64,000 nt of DNA from Hymenobacter translucens (GCF_020685205.1 NZ_JAJERB010000002.1:620001-684000); one strand, 5' to 3'. Shown: positions 7,204 through 17,504, numbered from the stretch's first letter. Notes: a model not told the origin generated them from the letters alone. Made by a program: numbers and translations.

Positions 7204-10200
7204 TTACTCCTTTACCAGCTTGCTGTGGTAGAGCTTGCCGTCGAGGGTCAGGCGCAGCACGTACACGCCGGCGGGCAGGCCGCTCAGCTCGGAGAGCGTG
7301 AGGCTGGAAGCCCCGGCGGGCACCTGGATGCTCTGCTCCCGCACCACGCGGCCGGTCGCATCAAGCAGCACCAGGCGGGCGTCTTTGTTCTCGGTGCGGG
7401 CCTGCAGAGTCAGGGTTACCTCGCTCTGGAAGGGGTTGGGCGCGGCATCCAGCTTGGCCGTGGCGCCTTCGAACGTCACGGAGCGGGGTCCGATGTAGGC
7501 TGCCGTTCCGTCGAGGTCGATCTGCTTGAGGCGGTAGTAGCGGATGCCCTGCTTGCCGTTCTCGGTGTCGAGGAAGCGGTAGGCGCGGGCCGAGCTGCTG
7601 CTGGCCGACTCACTGGGCACGAAGCCAAGGGTGCGGAAGGTGCGGCTGTCCGAGGATACCTGTATTTCGTAGCCCTTGCTGTTCTTCTCCATAGCCGTCG
7701 TCCAGGTTACTACGGCCGTGCTGCCGTCGCGCTTGGCGTCAAACGAGGTGATGGTAACCGGCAGCGGGGCGGCCTGGTCGGAGCCGGTGAACTCCCCGAA
7801 GGCAGTCAGGCCGGTCTGGGAAAGCGTGTTAGCCGTAGCATCCACCGTCGACTGGTCGTAGAACTGGAAGTTGCCGGTAGCCGGGTCGCGGCGGGAGAGG
7901 CGCAGGGCCGACTCCGGATCCACCGTGCCCAGCAGGGCGTCGTCGTAGAACAACGTCAGGTCGTAGGTAAAGTCACTGCCGTCGGCCGAGGGCACCAGCT
8001 CCAGGAAGCTGTTCATGTAGCGCTTGGCGGCCTGCGGGTTGCGCGGGTTGGTGCCGGGGAAGTAGCGGGCCGTGAGCGTGGTGGGCAGCGTGCCGGTATT
8101 GCCGTAGACGATGGTAGCCACGCGGCGACCGGCGAAGAAGAAGTCCTGCGTGCCACCCAGGGCGAAGGTGCCGGTGGTGGTCAGGACGTTGGGCTGGGCG
8201 GTGGGCGTAAACTCGTAGGCGCCTAGGTCAGGCGCACCGGCGGCCACTGTGGTGGGCCGGGCGTTGCCCTCGAAATCCTGGCTTACGGTGGCAATGTGGG
8301 TGCCCGTGCCGTTCAGGTGGTAGCTGTTCGGGTCGGCCGGGTTCGGCATCAGGTTGGTAGCCGAGGTAAAGCCCGGGTCGCCGTTGATGGAGCTGGCGTC
8401 CTTGGTGGTGCTCGTCTTCAGCGCATCCAGGGTCGTCACATCAGAAGTGCCTACGCGACCCAGTACGCCATTGAGGCCGCTGACGAAGTAGTCGTTGTAG
8501 TTGGATTCGGCAAAGCTGGCCGCCGTAGTGGCGTAGAGCGCGTAGCTCTTCGTACCTGCACCGCCGCCGGTAATGCCGTTCACCAGAATGTTGTTGCGCA
8601 GGTCCAGACCCGTTACCGAGCTGGTCGTTACTATCAGGGCCGCGCTGATTTCCGCTACCGTGCTGCTGGTCGTGGTAAATGCCCCGGCGAGGTTCACCGA
8701 GTTGTAGTACACCTTGGTGCCCGTACCACCCGCCAGGCGGATGCCAAAGGGGTTGAACAGCGTGGACGTTCCGTCGCCATCGGTGAGGATGTCTGAAATT
8801 ATGTTGTTGCTGATTTCATTACCCGCAGTACCCGTCGTAGAAGAGATTTGAATACCATAGGCTCCGTAGCCGCTGGTGTTGGTCGAGCGCAGGTTGGAGA
8901 TGAAGTTGCGGCTGACCAGGGCATTGGTTACGTTGATGCCCAAGTCGATGGCAGAGATGCTCACCGTGGCAGTGGTGGTCATGCCCTCGATGCGGTTGAG
9001 CCGGACAATCGGGGCCGTGGCGTTGGTCACATCCACGCCGCGGAAGGCCACTGTATTGGTGGCCGAGCCGATCAGGTTGCCTTCGATGAGCAGGGTCTCG
9101 AGCAGGCCGGTCGAGGCCACGCCCCGGGCGTGGATACCGCTGTAAGCCCGGCTGATGGCGTTGTTCTGCACCGTCAGGTTGTCGTTGCCGGCCCCCGTGC
9201 CTGAAGTAGAAAGGGTGGTACCCGCCGCGTAAACGCCGAACGAGGTGGTTGACGTGGCATTGCCCCCGTTAATGTTTACGTTCTTCACCGTGTTGTAAGT
9301 GGCGCCAGCATTTGTGCCGAGGCTGACCAGCCATACCACAGCCGAGCCGGCGGTAGTGTTAGCCGAAGTCAGGGTCAGGTCGCGGGTGGTGCCACCCACG
9401 GTGTTGGAGCCGTCGATGGTCACGTAATCAGTTCCGTTGAGCTTGAGCAGGAACGTGGCGGCAGCCGTCGTCGTCAGCACAGGGGTGATGCCGGCGGCGG
9501 GCTTGATGGTCAGTGTGTTGCTGCTGCTGTTGCCGGAAAACTGGTTGATGGTGATGCCCGAGGTGGCGGGGTAGGTGGCGTCGGTCAGGCTGAACGTAAC
9601 GGCATCAATAGCACCGGCTTCGTTCAGGGTATTGGCCGCCTCGTCCAGGGTCAGGAAGTTGCGGGTACCACCGGTATTCAGCGTACCTACCGTGTACAGG
9701 CCCGACAGCGACGGGGTCACCGTGCGGGTAAACGAGTCATTGTTGGTATCGGCATCGGTGCCACCGTTGGGCGCGCTGGTAGTGGCCACGATGGTGAACG
9801 AGGGGCCGCCCACCGAGAAGTCAAACGTGCCGAGCGAAAGGTTGCCCGAAGTAGCGCCGGAGGCCAGGTTCAGGTTCGTAAAGTTCTGGGGCGTCTGGGC
9901 TATGCCGTTCACCGTGAAGTTCACCGTCACGGAGTTCAGCACGGCGAAGCCGAAGTTCTTTACCTGCACTGACACGTTCTGCGAGGTCGGGGTAAAGGGC
10001 ATCACCGGGTCGATGATGGCCACTACGCCGGCGTCGTTGGCCGGGGCGTCGCGCAGGTTCACGTTGTCCAGGAACAGGTCGATGTCGCCCGTTACCGTAG
10101 CACCCTCGGTGGCGAAGAAGGCCACGATGATTTCCTGGCCGTCGTAGGCGCTGAGGTTAATAAGCTCGGTCTGGCCCGTGTTGGAAATGGTAGTGGTAGA

Positions 10201-13200
10201 GTTGAACGTGCGCACGGACGTGAACGTCGCGCCGCAGTCGGTCGAGATGCGCACCTCAAACAGGTCGTCGCCGTCCAGCACGTTAGCGGTGGTGTTGCCA
10301 AATGTGGTCAGGGCCAGGTCAAACGAAAGCAGGGTGGTGGCCGTGGCGGTAAAACGTGGGCTCACGATCCAGCCGGTTTCATTGATAGCATCTAGGTTGA
10401 TTTTGGCCGCCGTTCCATTCGGGCCACCTGTTACGTTGGCGAAGTCGTCGTTGATCCAGTTGGAGGTGGTGCCGGTTGGGGTGGTCGTACCCGTAGCCTC
10501 GTACCAGCCGGGGTAGAGCGTGCTCAGGTTCGTACTGGTTAAGCCGGTAAAGTCCAGGAGCTGGGGCAGGGTCGCGACGCCGTTCTGGGTGCGCGTTACG
10601 GGGCTGAAGTCGTTGTTCGTGGTGTTGCCTTCCCCGGTTACACCGGCCGTGGCGTTAAACGTGTAAGTGCCGGCTGCCGTCATGTTCACGGTGCCAATTA
10701 CCACGTCCTGGAAAGCATTCGGCGCCAGGGTGCCGCTGGTCAGCGTTACGGGGCCAAAGGTTTGCGTAGCCGCGCCCGACACCGAACCCGAAATCGTGGC
10801 GTTGTTGGTCGCGAAGTCGATGGTGCCAAGCCCCAGGTTCTGGATGCGGACGGTCACAGTCTCGTTGGCCGAGTAGCAGCCGGTGGCGCTGGGGGTCACG
10901 AGGGCCACGGCGCCCAGATCCAGAGAGGAAGGCGTGAACTCTACCGCACCCATATCGGGCGGCGAGGTGCGCGTGGCGCCGGTAAAGTCGATGGTCGTAG
11001 TAGGAGTGCTGATGGTGACGCCGGTTTCGTTGAGAGCCGCGCTGGTGGGCGTCAGCGGGGTAGTGGCGGCAGGATCAAACTGCGGGTCGGCGCTGATGGA
11101 GTTGGCATCCTGGCCGGTGCCGGCTTGCAGCTCCGTCAGCGTAGCGCGGTCCGTCGTAACGTTCGCCAGAACCCCGTTGGGGCCGCTAACGAAGTAGTCG
11201 TTGTAGTTGATGGTAGCGAAAGGCGTGGTGGCCGACACGTACATGGCATAGACCTTGGTGCCGGTTTCGCCGGTCTGGCTGTTGAGGAAGATGTTGTTGC
11301 GCACATCCAGCAGGGTTCCTGACGTAACCAGCAGCGCTGCGCTCAGGCCGCCGTCTCCCGACGCATCAAGCATTGCGCCGGTCATCGACACGCTGTTGAA
11401 GTACAGCTTATGGCCGCTGCCCCCGGTGATGCGGATACCGAAAGGGTTAAAGGAGCCGCTTGACGAGTTGTCGCCAAAGGTCAGCACATCCGAGATAATG
11501 TTGTTGCTGATCTCGATATTGGTGGTGGTGCCCGACGAAATATTGATTCCGTATGCCCCATAGCCAGTGGCAGCGGTCGAGCGCAGGTTCGTGATGAAGT
11601 TGCGGCTGACCAGGGCATTGGTTACGTTGATGCCCAAGTCGATGGCAGAGATGTTCACCGTGGCAGTGGTGGTCATGCCCTCGATGCGGTTGAGCCGGAC
11701 AATCGGGGCCGTGGCATTGGTCACATCCACGCCGCGGAAGGTGACCGTATTGGCGGCCGTGGCCGAGCCGATCAGGTTGCCTTCGATGAGCAGGGTCTCG
11801 AGCAGGCCGGTCGAGGCCACGCCCCGGGCGTGGATACCGCTGTAAGCCCGGCTGATGGCGTTGTTCTGCACCGTCAGGTTGTCGTTGCCGGCCCCCGTGC
11901 CTGAAGTAGAAAGGGTGGTACCCGCCGCGTAAACGCCGAACGAGGAGCTCAGCGTGGGGCTGCCGCCGATAATGTTCAGGTTCTTCAGCGTGTTGAAGGT
12001 AGCACCGGCGCCGGTGCCCAGGCTGGTCACCCATACCACCGCCGAAGCGGTAGCGGTGTTGCCGCTGGTCAGGGTCAGGTCGCGGGTGGTGCCGCCCACG
12101 GTGTTCGAGCCGTCGATGGTGATGTAGTCGGCCCCGTTGAGCTGGATAACGGCCGAGCTGGTAGCACCGCTCGTGAAGCTGGTCGTTATGCCCGTGTTGG
12201 GCTTGATGGTCAGCGTATTCGTGCTGCTGGCCTCGGCGTTGGCGTTGAAGACAATCGGGTACGTCTCGCTGGGATAGGCAACATCCATGAGCAAGAACGT
12301 AACCGGCCCGCCCAGGGCGCTGGCGTTATACGCAGCAGCGGCGGCAGTCAGGGTAGTGTACCGGCGGGTGTCGTCCGGAGTTCCGTCTACCGAGATGTAG
12401 TACGTGCCCGCCAGGGTAGTCAGGATGGTGTATTGGTTCGGGTTCGTGGGGGCAGTGGTGCCGGGCGGGTTGGCGCCCGAGCCGCCGCCGGGGCTGGTGC
12501 CGGCGTTGCCGGGCACGTCCTGGGCCGCTACGTAGTACTGAATCACGTCGCCGGGGGCGACGCCGCCGATGCTGGCGTAATCGATGGTGAAGGTGTAGCT
12601 ACTGCCCGAAACCGAGGTAGCCGGGGCGCTGACGTACGCGCCGCTGGTGCCCTTGCGGTAGTAAATAAGCGGGGCGTTGGCGCCGCCGGCTACGTCGCTG
12701 GGGTCGGTGATGGTGGCGGTGAGGGTACGGCTGGTGGTGTTGCCCGAGTTGGTGAGGGCCGTGTACACGATGCTCGGCGCGCTCATGTCGCTCGCGGTGA
12801 ACGTCCCTTCATCGGCGCCGATATCGGGCGGCGAGTTGCGGCTCTGGTTGTCGTAATCGATGGTAATGCCGGTGCCCGCTACGCCGCCGCTTTCCACCTG
12901 AGTGGGCGTGCCGGTAGCAATGTGCAGGAAGTCAGGGCTGGTGCCGGCGGTGCTGATAAAGGGCGGGTTCTCCGTCACGGCCTGCTGGTCGCGGGTCGAC
13001 ATGAACGTCTTGTAGGCAGTCAGGGTCTGCTGGGCGTTCTGGGCAGTAGTGCCCTCCGCGTAGATCAGGTTCAGGGCCGACGGCGTGCCGGCAAAGAACA
13101 GGTTGTTGTTGGAGCTGGCGGCATAGTTGGTCGGGGCCGAGCCTGCCGTGCCGAGGGCGCGCCGGAAAGCAACCGTGTAGCTGCCCGTACCGCCGCCCGC

Positions 13201-15180
13201 CGTGGAGGTGTTCACCACGATGTTGTTGCGGGCGTCGAGCGGAGCCGAGGTTGAGCTCAGGTAGATGCCTGAGGAGCCGAACGAGCTGCCGCCGGTGCCG
13301 TTGAGGTAGATGGTGTTGAAGAACAGGCTGACTGCGGCCCCGCCGGTGGTAGTGGCTACCGTGATGCCGGAAACCGCCAGCGTGCCGAGCGAGGCCGGGG
13401 TGAGCAGGTTGCCGATCAGGTTGTTGGCTGCGTTCAGCGTAGTGCCGCTGGTGAGCAGGATGCCGGTAGCCGCGCCCGAAGCCGCATGGGCCGTCAGGTC
13501 GTGGATCTTGTTCTGGTTGATATCCGCCGCGCCCGCCTGCTGGTTGATGCCGGTTACGGTGCCGCTCAGCGGATTGCCGGCCGATCCAATCGTCAGGCGG
13601 CCGATGGTGTTGTTGCTGATCGTTTTCGTGCCTGTCGAAAGACTACCAGCATGAATACCGGTCAGCACGTGCCCGGTAGCGGTGTTGGTGCCCGTGGTGC
13701 TCAGGTCCGTGATGGTGTTGCCGGTAATGGTTTGGGAAGCCGGCGTTCCAATGTTGTAGTACCCGTAAACCGAGGTTGAGGCGGTTCCGCTAACAGTAAA
13801 GCTGTTGTGCTGAATGAAGTTGCCGCTCACGGTGATGGTGCCCGTGGTAGCCCGGATGAAATACGTGGTACCCCCGGTGCTGGTACGCACGTTAGGGCTG
13901 GCCACGCCGCCCGGGGTTACGCCGATGTAGTTGCCGCTGATGTTAGCGGTGCCACTCGTTCCCGACCGATAGATACCGTAGTAAGAAGTGGTGTTGGAGG
14001 CTACCGAATTTCCAATAATCTGGTTGCCGGTGATGGTGGTAGTGTTGGCGGCGCCAGAGTGATTGTCGTCAATAAAGTAAACTGCGCCGGTTGCGCCAGT
14101 CAGGGCAAAGTTCTGCAGCTTGTTGTTGGTGATGGAGACGGTGGTCAGTCCCGAAGTGCCCGCCTGTCGAATGCCCGTAATGGTACCGGTGCTGGCCGAG
14201 GCGATGGTGATGGTGTTGTTGTGAATCAGCAAGGTGCCCGTCAGGCCGGTTGTGGCCGAAGAGCCCAGGCTGATGGCCTGCAAGGTGCCCGTCCCGGAGT
14301 AGTTGGCCGGAATCGTGATGGTGTTGTTTTCTACCTTGAGGTTGTTCTGGTTTTCACCCCGGATGCCGTGGATGGTCGCGGTTCCCGCCCCGCTGCCGAT
14401 GTTGCTGACGGTATTGCCGGCGGTGGTACCGATTTCATTGCCGATATCCAGGAAGCCGGAGGCCAGCGTCGAGCCAAGAAAGTAGATGCCCGCGAAGGAG
14501 TTGGTGACCGTGTTGCCGTTGATCTTGTTGTTGCTGTTTGCTCCGTCCGCGCTGGTGGATGCCACTGCGGTTGTTGCAGTGGCCGTCGTGTTGGCGCCCC
14601 AGATGCCCACTGTGGCAACGTTGGTTCGGCTCAGCGTGATGGTGGCGTTCTGGATCGTATTGTTCTGGCAGCCATCGGTAGCCGAGGCCCGGAACAGCGC
14701 GTAGCCAAACTCCATTCCCGCGGCGGGGTCGGCTACGTCGATGCCGTCGAAGGTGACGTAGTCGGTGCCCACGAGGCTGATGATGGCGTCCTGTGGGCCA
14801 GTCGCCGTGCTGGTTGCGGTCAGCTTAGGGTTGGCGCCAGTGCCGCTTTTCTGGAATATAATCGGGTTGGCGGCGGTGCTGGGGTTGGCAGCCAGCTGAA
14901 TGCGGCCGGCCGTGGGGCTGGCAAACGTTTCGGTGTAGTCGGCGGGCACGTTAAACGTGACACCCCCACCGCCTACGCCACCGGCGTTCAGCGCCGCAAT
15001 AGCCGCTGCTACAGTGGCATAGTCACCACCCGGACCAATTGTTTTCGGGCCGGAGATCTGGGCCCAGGCCCCGGTGCTGCCCAGCAGGAAAGCCAGCAGC
15101 GCCAGCAGCCGCGTGCCATACCCTCCCAGCGGGTTCTTCTTAAAGCGCGCTGGAGGATGTGAATGTAAAGGTGTGTGCAT
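7204..15180 (-). CDS. Giant secreted beta-helix protein with T9SS C-terminal sorting domain
   Basis: A 2,658-residue secreted protein. The start at 15180 is chosen because it gives a signal peptide (RLLALLAFLLGSTGAWAQ, cleaved near residue 40); the frame is open further upstream without sense. Most of the protein is Thr/Ser/Gly/Asn-rich right-handed beta-helix sequence with many NNTI/GNTI turns, typical of surface adhesins. A CARDB-like module lies near residue 1350 (VTVRIQNLGLG) and a second near 1720. A conserved block of about 120 residues occurs twice (about 1080-1202 and 1980-2100). The C-terminus has ITSFDAKRDGSTAVVTWTTA and then a type A sorting domain (LDAAPNPFQSEVTLTLQA ... GLPAGVYVLRL), which directs export by the type IX system and attachment to the surface. 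Ligand unknown. Confidence 0.92.
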   Translation of the reverse strand: MHTPLHSHPPARFKKNPLGGYGTRLLALLAFLLGSTGAWAQISGPKTIGPGGDYATVAAAIAALNAGGVGGGGVTFNVPADYTETFASPTAGRIQLAANPSTAANPIIFQKSGTGANPKLTATSTATGPQDAIISLVGTDYVTFDGIDVADPAAGMEFGYALFRASATDGCQNNTIQNATITLSRTNVATVGIWGANTTATATTAVASTSADGANSNNKINGNTVTNSFAGIYFLGSTLASGFLDIGNEIGTTAGNTVSNIGSGAGTATIHGIRGENQNNLKVENNTITIPANYSGTGTLQAISLGSSATTGLTGTLLIHNNTITIASASTGTITGIRQAGTSGLTTVSITNNKLQNFALTGATGAVYFIDDNHSGAANTTTITGNQIIGNSVASNTTSYYGIYRSGTSGTANISGNYIGVTPGGVASPNVRTSTGGTTYFIRATTGTITVSGNFIQHNSFTVSGTASTSVYGYYNIGTPASQTITGNTITDLSTTGTNTATGHVLTGIHAGSLSTGTKTISNNTIGRLTIGSAGNPLSGTVTGINQQAGAADINQNKIHDLTAHAASGAATGILLTSGTTLNAANNLIGNLLTPASLGTLAVSGITVATTTGGAAVSLFFNTIYLNGTGGSSFGSSGIYLSSTSAPLDARNNIVVNTSTAGGGTGSYTVAFRRALGTAGSAPTNYAASSNNNLFFAGTPSALNLIYAEGTTAQNAQQTLTAYKTFMSTRDQQAVTENPPFISTAGTSPDFLHIATGTPTQVESGGVAGTGITIDYDNQSRNSPPDIGADEGTFTASDMSAPSIVYTALTNSGNTTSRTLTATITDPSDVAGGANAPLIYYRKGTSGAYVSAPATSVSGSSYTFTIDYASIGGVAPGDVIQYYVAAQDVPGNAGTSPGGGSGANPPGTTAPTNPNQYTILTTLAGTYYISVDGTPDDTRRYTTLTAAAAAYNASALGGPVTFLLMDVAYPSETYPIVFNANAEASSTNTLTIKPNTGITTSFTSGATSSAVIQLNGADYITIDGSNTVGGTTRDLTLTSGNTATASAVVWVTSLGTGAGATFNTLKNLNIIGGSPTLSSSFGVYAAGTTLSTSGTGAGNDNLTVQNNAISRAYSGIHARGVASTGLLETLLIEGNLIGSATAANTVTFRGVDVTNATAPIVRLNRIEGMTTTATVNISAIDLGINVTNALVSRNFITNLRSTAATGYGAYGINISSGTTTNIEISNNIISDVLTFGDNSSSGSFNPFGIRITGGSGHKLYFNSVSMTGAMLDASGDGGLSAALLVTSGTLLDVRNNIFLNSQTGETGTKVYAMYVSATTPFATINYNDYFVSGPNGVLANVTTDRATLTELQAGTGQDANSISADPQFDPAATTPLTPTSAALNETGVTISTPTTTIDFTGATRTSPPDMGAVEFTPSSLDLGAVALVTPSATGCYSANETVTVRIQNLGLGTIDFATNNATISGSVSGAATQTFGPVTLTSGTLAPNAFQDVVIGTVNMTAAGTYTFNATAGVTGEGNTTNNDFSPVTRTQNGVATLPQLLDFTGLTSTNLSTLYPGWYEATGTTTPTGTTSNWINDDFANVTGGPNGTAAKINLDAINETGWIVSPRFTATATTLLSFDLALTTFGNTTANVLDGDDLFEVRISTDCGATFTSVRTFNSTTTISNTGQTELINLSAYDGQEIIVAFFATEGATVTGDIDLFLDNVNLRDAPANDAGVVAIIDPVMPFTPTSQNVSVQVKNFGFAVLNSVTVNFTVNGIAQTPQNFTNLNLASGATSGNLSLGTFDFSVGGPSFTIVATTSAPNGGTDADTNNDSFTRTVTPSLSGLYTVGTLNTGGTRNFLTLDEAANTLNEAGAIDAVTFSLTDATYPATSGITINQFSGNSSSNTLTIKPAAGITPVLTTTAAATFLLKLNGTDYVTIDGSNTVGGTTRDLTLTSANTTAGSAVVWLVSLGTNAGATYNTVKNVNINGGNATSTTSFGVYAAGTTLSTSGTGAGNDNLTVQNNAISRAYSGIHARGVASTGLLETLLIEGNLIGSATNTVAFRGVDVTNATAPIVRLNRIEGMTTTATVSISAIDLGINVTNALVSRNFISNLRSTNTSGYGAYGIQISSTTGTAGNEISNNIISDILTDGDGTSTLFNPFGIRLAGGTGTKVYYNSVNLAGAFTTTSSTVAEISAALIVTTSSVTGLDLRNNILVNGITGGGAGTKSYALYATTAASFAESNYNDYFVSGLNGVLGRVGTSDVTTLDALKTSTTKDASSINGDPGFTSATNLMPNPADPNSYHLNGTGTHIATVSQDFEGNARPTTVAAGAPDLGAYEFTPTAQPNVLTTTGTFALGGTQDFFFAGRRVATIVYGNTGTLPTTLTARYFPGTNPRNPQAAKRYMNSFLELVPSADGSDFTYDLTLFYDDALLGTVDPESALRLSRRDPATGNFQFYDQSTVDATANTLSQTGLTAFGEFTGSDQAAPLPVTITSFDAKRDGSTAVVTWTTAMEKNSKGYEIQVSSDSRTFRTLGFVPSESASSSSARAYRFLDTENGKQGIRYYRLKQIDLDGTAAYIGPRSVTFEGATAKLDAAPNPFQSEVTLTLQARTENKDARLVLLDATGRVVREQSIQVPAGASSLTLSELSGLPAGVYVLRLTLDGKLYHSKLVKE
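8882..9245 (-). repeat. Internal duplication, copy B
   Basis: A 364-bp segment of the giant gene that is almost identical at DNA level to 11576-11945. Only a few substitutions and one 6-bp deletion (near 9055) separate them. It encodes the GVYAAGTTLSTSGTGAGNDN ... LVSRNF block. Confidence 0.9.
11576..11945 (-). repeat. Internal duplication, copy A
   Basis: A 370-bp partner of 8882-9245, about 2.7 kb away in the same gene and the same orientation. Similarity falls off sharply on both sides, although the flanking protein sequence is still related. Confidence 0.9.
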
Positions 15181-15539
15181 AGAAGAGAGTTGAGTTGAAG
15201 AAAAAGCAGACAATAGGGGGCACGCGCGAACACGCGTGAAAGGCACTTCGGAAAAGCAGAGAGCTGAGAGGTGGAGGAAAGAGCCGGAAAATGCGCCTTA
15301 AGCGTCGGCGCGCGACTCAATCATCGGCACAGGGGCCGGATAATCAGAACGTAAGGCTGCATCATAGGCTGGGTGGAACCGGTGGCAAATCTGGCGCGTC
15401 GGGGTGTGAGCGTGCCCTGAAAGCTAAGCAAACTTCCTGGTATATTATACCAGTGTTACCAACGAAATATTGTACTGCGCAGCTGCATTGTACAAGCAGG
15501 AGCGCCGCGCCTCTTCGAATCAGACTATTTCAATCGATT
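15181..15539. other. Upstream region of the giant gene with a 17-base palindrome
   Basis: No gene seen. It lies between the giant gene and the end of the membrane-protein gene, both on the minus strand. A perfect palindrome, CTGGTATA-T-TATACCAG, lies at 15437-15453 in an AT-richer patch and could be an operator. A GTAC-centred palindrome lies nearby at about 15489-15496. No convincing TAnnTTTG box was found. Confidence 0.4.
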
Positions 15540-16595
15540 TCAGACGGGTTTTACGTCGGGAGCCATGGTCAGCTTGGCCAGGAAAACAATGGCCTGCTCG
15601 TAGCGGCTCCGCAGCTCGTGGTACTGCCGCCACGCCGCATCGCGGTCAGCCACCATGCGCAGGCCGGCCCGGGCCAGTTCATCGTAGGCCGTTTCAAAGT
15701 CGCGGCGGGTGGGCTCCTCCAGCGGGTTGCCCGTTTCGACCAGGCCCGAGGGCTGACTGTGGGCGCGGTCCTCGAAAAACCGGTACACCCGGTTCATGGC
15801 AATGCAGCCGGCTTTAAAGCAGACCTCGGCGCTGCTGCTGCGGGGCTGGTCCACGGTGCTGAAGATCAGCGCGGCCGTGTCCAGGATAATGCCGGCACTG
15901 GTCACCCAGGAGCGGCCGGGCTGGGGCGAGCGGAAAAAGGAAATGATGGGCAGGGACGTGTGGCTTTCCTCGATTTCAACAAACCACTCCTCCCACTGCT
16001 GCCACTGCTGCTCATCGTCGTTCAGGGAGCCGCCGCGGTTAAGCCAGCAGATCAGGTTGGTTGCGGAAGCGGGTGCGCCGGCCCGCAGCTCCAGCCGGGC
16101 CACCACCAGCTCCCGGCGCGAAAAGGCCTGATAGATGGTGGGCAGGTAGGAAATCAGCAAGGTCAGCAAAAGCAACCCCAGCAGGGCTTCGGAGTAGGAG
16201 AGGGCGCTGGCGGCAAAGCTCTGGGTGGGCTCCACGGCTCCGATAGTCAGCAGGGCGTTGTTGCTGATGTGGTAGCACTGCACCCAGCTGCCTTCGCCCA
16301 GCGCCCAGAAGATGGCAGTATAAGCCACCGACAGCAGCCCCAGCCATACCACCGGCAGGGCAATCAGGGCAATAGGGGCGTAGAGCGAGAGAACCCGGTC
16401 GCGCTGGGCGTAGGTTTTGGCCCGGCCCGCTATTGCATCGAAAACCAGGCGTATTCCCCGGAACACGTAGTTGCTGACCAGCACCGACTCGTTGCGGGGC
16501 TGCACAAACGAGCGGATGGCCGCCGACAAAGTGGCCACCACCAGCGCGAGTCCGGCCAGCAGGGCAATACCACGCAATACCAATTCCCAGGGCAT
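15540..16595 (-). CDS. Membrane protein with a possible ion-channel-like pore, function unknown
   Basis: A 351-residue protein. It has an N-terminal membrane segment (LVLRGIALLAGLALVVATLS), two more near residues 70-100, then a re-entrant-looking stretch HISNNALLTIGAVEPTQSF followed by a strong segment EALLGLLLLTLLISYLPTIY. That order of membrane helix, short pore-like loop and membrane helix resembles two-helix ion channels, but the loop has TIGAVEP instead of the potassium filter TVGYG. The remaining 200 residues are soluble, rich in Glu, Arg and Trp, and probably cytoplasmic. The family is not firmly recognised. No operon partner is apparent. Confidence 0.7.
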   Translation of the reverse strand: MPWELVLRGIALLAGLALVVATLSAAIRSFVQPRNESVLVSNYVFRGIRLVFDAIAGRAKTYAQRDRVLSLYAPIALIALPVVWLGLLSVAYTAIFWALGEGSWVQCYHISNNALLTIGAVEPTQSFAASALSYSEALLGLLLLTLLISYLPTIYQAFSRRELVVARLELRAGAPASATNLICWLNRGGSLNDDEQQWQQWEEWFVEIEESHTSLPIISFFRSPQPGRSWVTSAGIILDTAALIFSTVDQPRSSSAEVCFKAGCIAMNRVYRFFEDRAHSQPSGLVETGNPLEEPTRRDFETAYDELARAGLRMVADRDAAWRQYHELRSRYEQAIVFLAKLTMAPDVKPV

Positions 16596-16739
16596 CAGCA
16601 GAGAAGCTCAGTGTGCAGACGTGTACTCTGCCGGCCCCCCCTAGGTTGAGCTTGGACATAAGCTCTTCGGTAGCACGTCGAAATCACATGATCAGGGGAT
16701 GGCAGGCAACCTTGCCCCGCCTGACCTGATCTGGTTGGT

Positions 16740-17501
16740 ATGCGGCTTTCTTCTCCTTTCGCGCCCGTTCAGGGGCTTTTGCTGACGGTCCTCGTGGCTT
16801 CCGGGCTTAGCGCCTGCTCTACCGGCCGGGCATCCATTGCCGTTTCCGCCCAGCTGGCCCAGACGGCACCCCTGCCCGTAAGTGGCCGGCAGGGCTGGCA
16901 GTGGCGCCCTACCTACCGGTTCGGCGACTTTGCGGCTACTGACATCCGCAAAGGCTGGCTGTCCACTTCCGCGCAGGGAGCCCCGTTCCTGATGCCCGAC
17001 TGGCTGAGCCGAAGCCGGGCCCGGCAGAAGTTTTCATTTGCCCTGCAGCCCCCCGGGGGAGCTCCGGCCTGGGCCGTGCGCGGAGCTTATTTTGCCCACG
17101 GCAGCTCTTTCACCCCGCCCGGCACCGGTATCAGCATCGGGCTGGGCAGCGAGGAGGTGTACACCAGCATCATCCAGGTGCCGGGCCGCCGGCCCTGGCA
17201 GCTGGTCGTGGAGCGCAGTCAGGGGTTTGCGCAGCTGAATCCGGCCACCGGTGCCCTCACCAACGGCGACACCACCCTGCAGGTGCGCCCAATAAGTCGG
17301 CTGCTACGCCTCGACGGCAAGGTGATGACCCTGCCGGGGTACGTGCCGCTGGGCTACGAGTTCGTGCTGGCCGACGGGCAGGTGATTGGCGCGGTGGAAA
17401 CAATGGGCGCGGGCCGGGTATGGCTGGCCCCGGCGCTCAACAGTTCCCTGCGCCCGGCCGTCGCGGCAGCGGCCACCGCTCTGCTGCTGAAAGAAGAGTA
17501 G
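16740..17501 (+). CDS. Hypothetical lipoprotein
   Basis: A 253-residue protein with a lipoprotein signal: a hydrophobic stretch LLLTVLVASGLSACSTG gives the lipobox LSAC, with the cysteine at about residue 26. The mature part is rich in beta-type sequence, without cysteines or an evident catalytic motif (for example RQGWQWRPTYRFGDFAATDI). I do not recognise the family. It ends three bases before the convergent lutB gene and lies 144 bases from the divergent membrane-protein gene. Confidence 0.7.
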   Translation: MRLSSPFAPVQGLLLTVLVASGLSACSTGRASIAVSAQLAQTAPLPVSGRQGWQWRPTYRFGDFAATDIRKGWLSTSAQGAPFLMPDWLSRSRARQKFSFALQPPGGAPAWAVRGAYFAHGSSFTPPGTGISIGLGSEEVYTSIIQVPGRRPWQLVVERSQGFAQLNPATGALTNGDTTLQVRPISRLLRLDGKVMTLPGYVPLGYEFVLADGQVIGAVETMGAGRVWLAPALNSSLRPAVAAAATALLLKEE

Positions 17502-17504
17502 ACG

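Noticed and set aside
7087..15162. Several 100-450 codon plus-strand frames opposite the giant T9SS gene
   Set aside because: They are Gly/Val/Arg-rich mirror images of the Thr/Ser/Asn-rich repeats and have no independent features.
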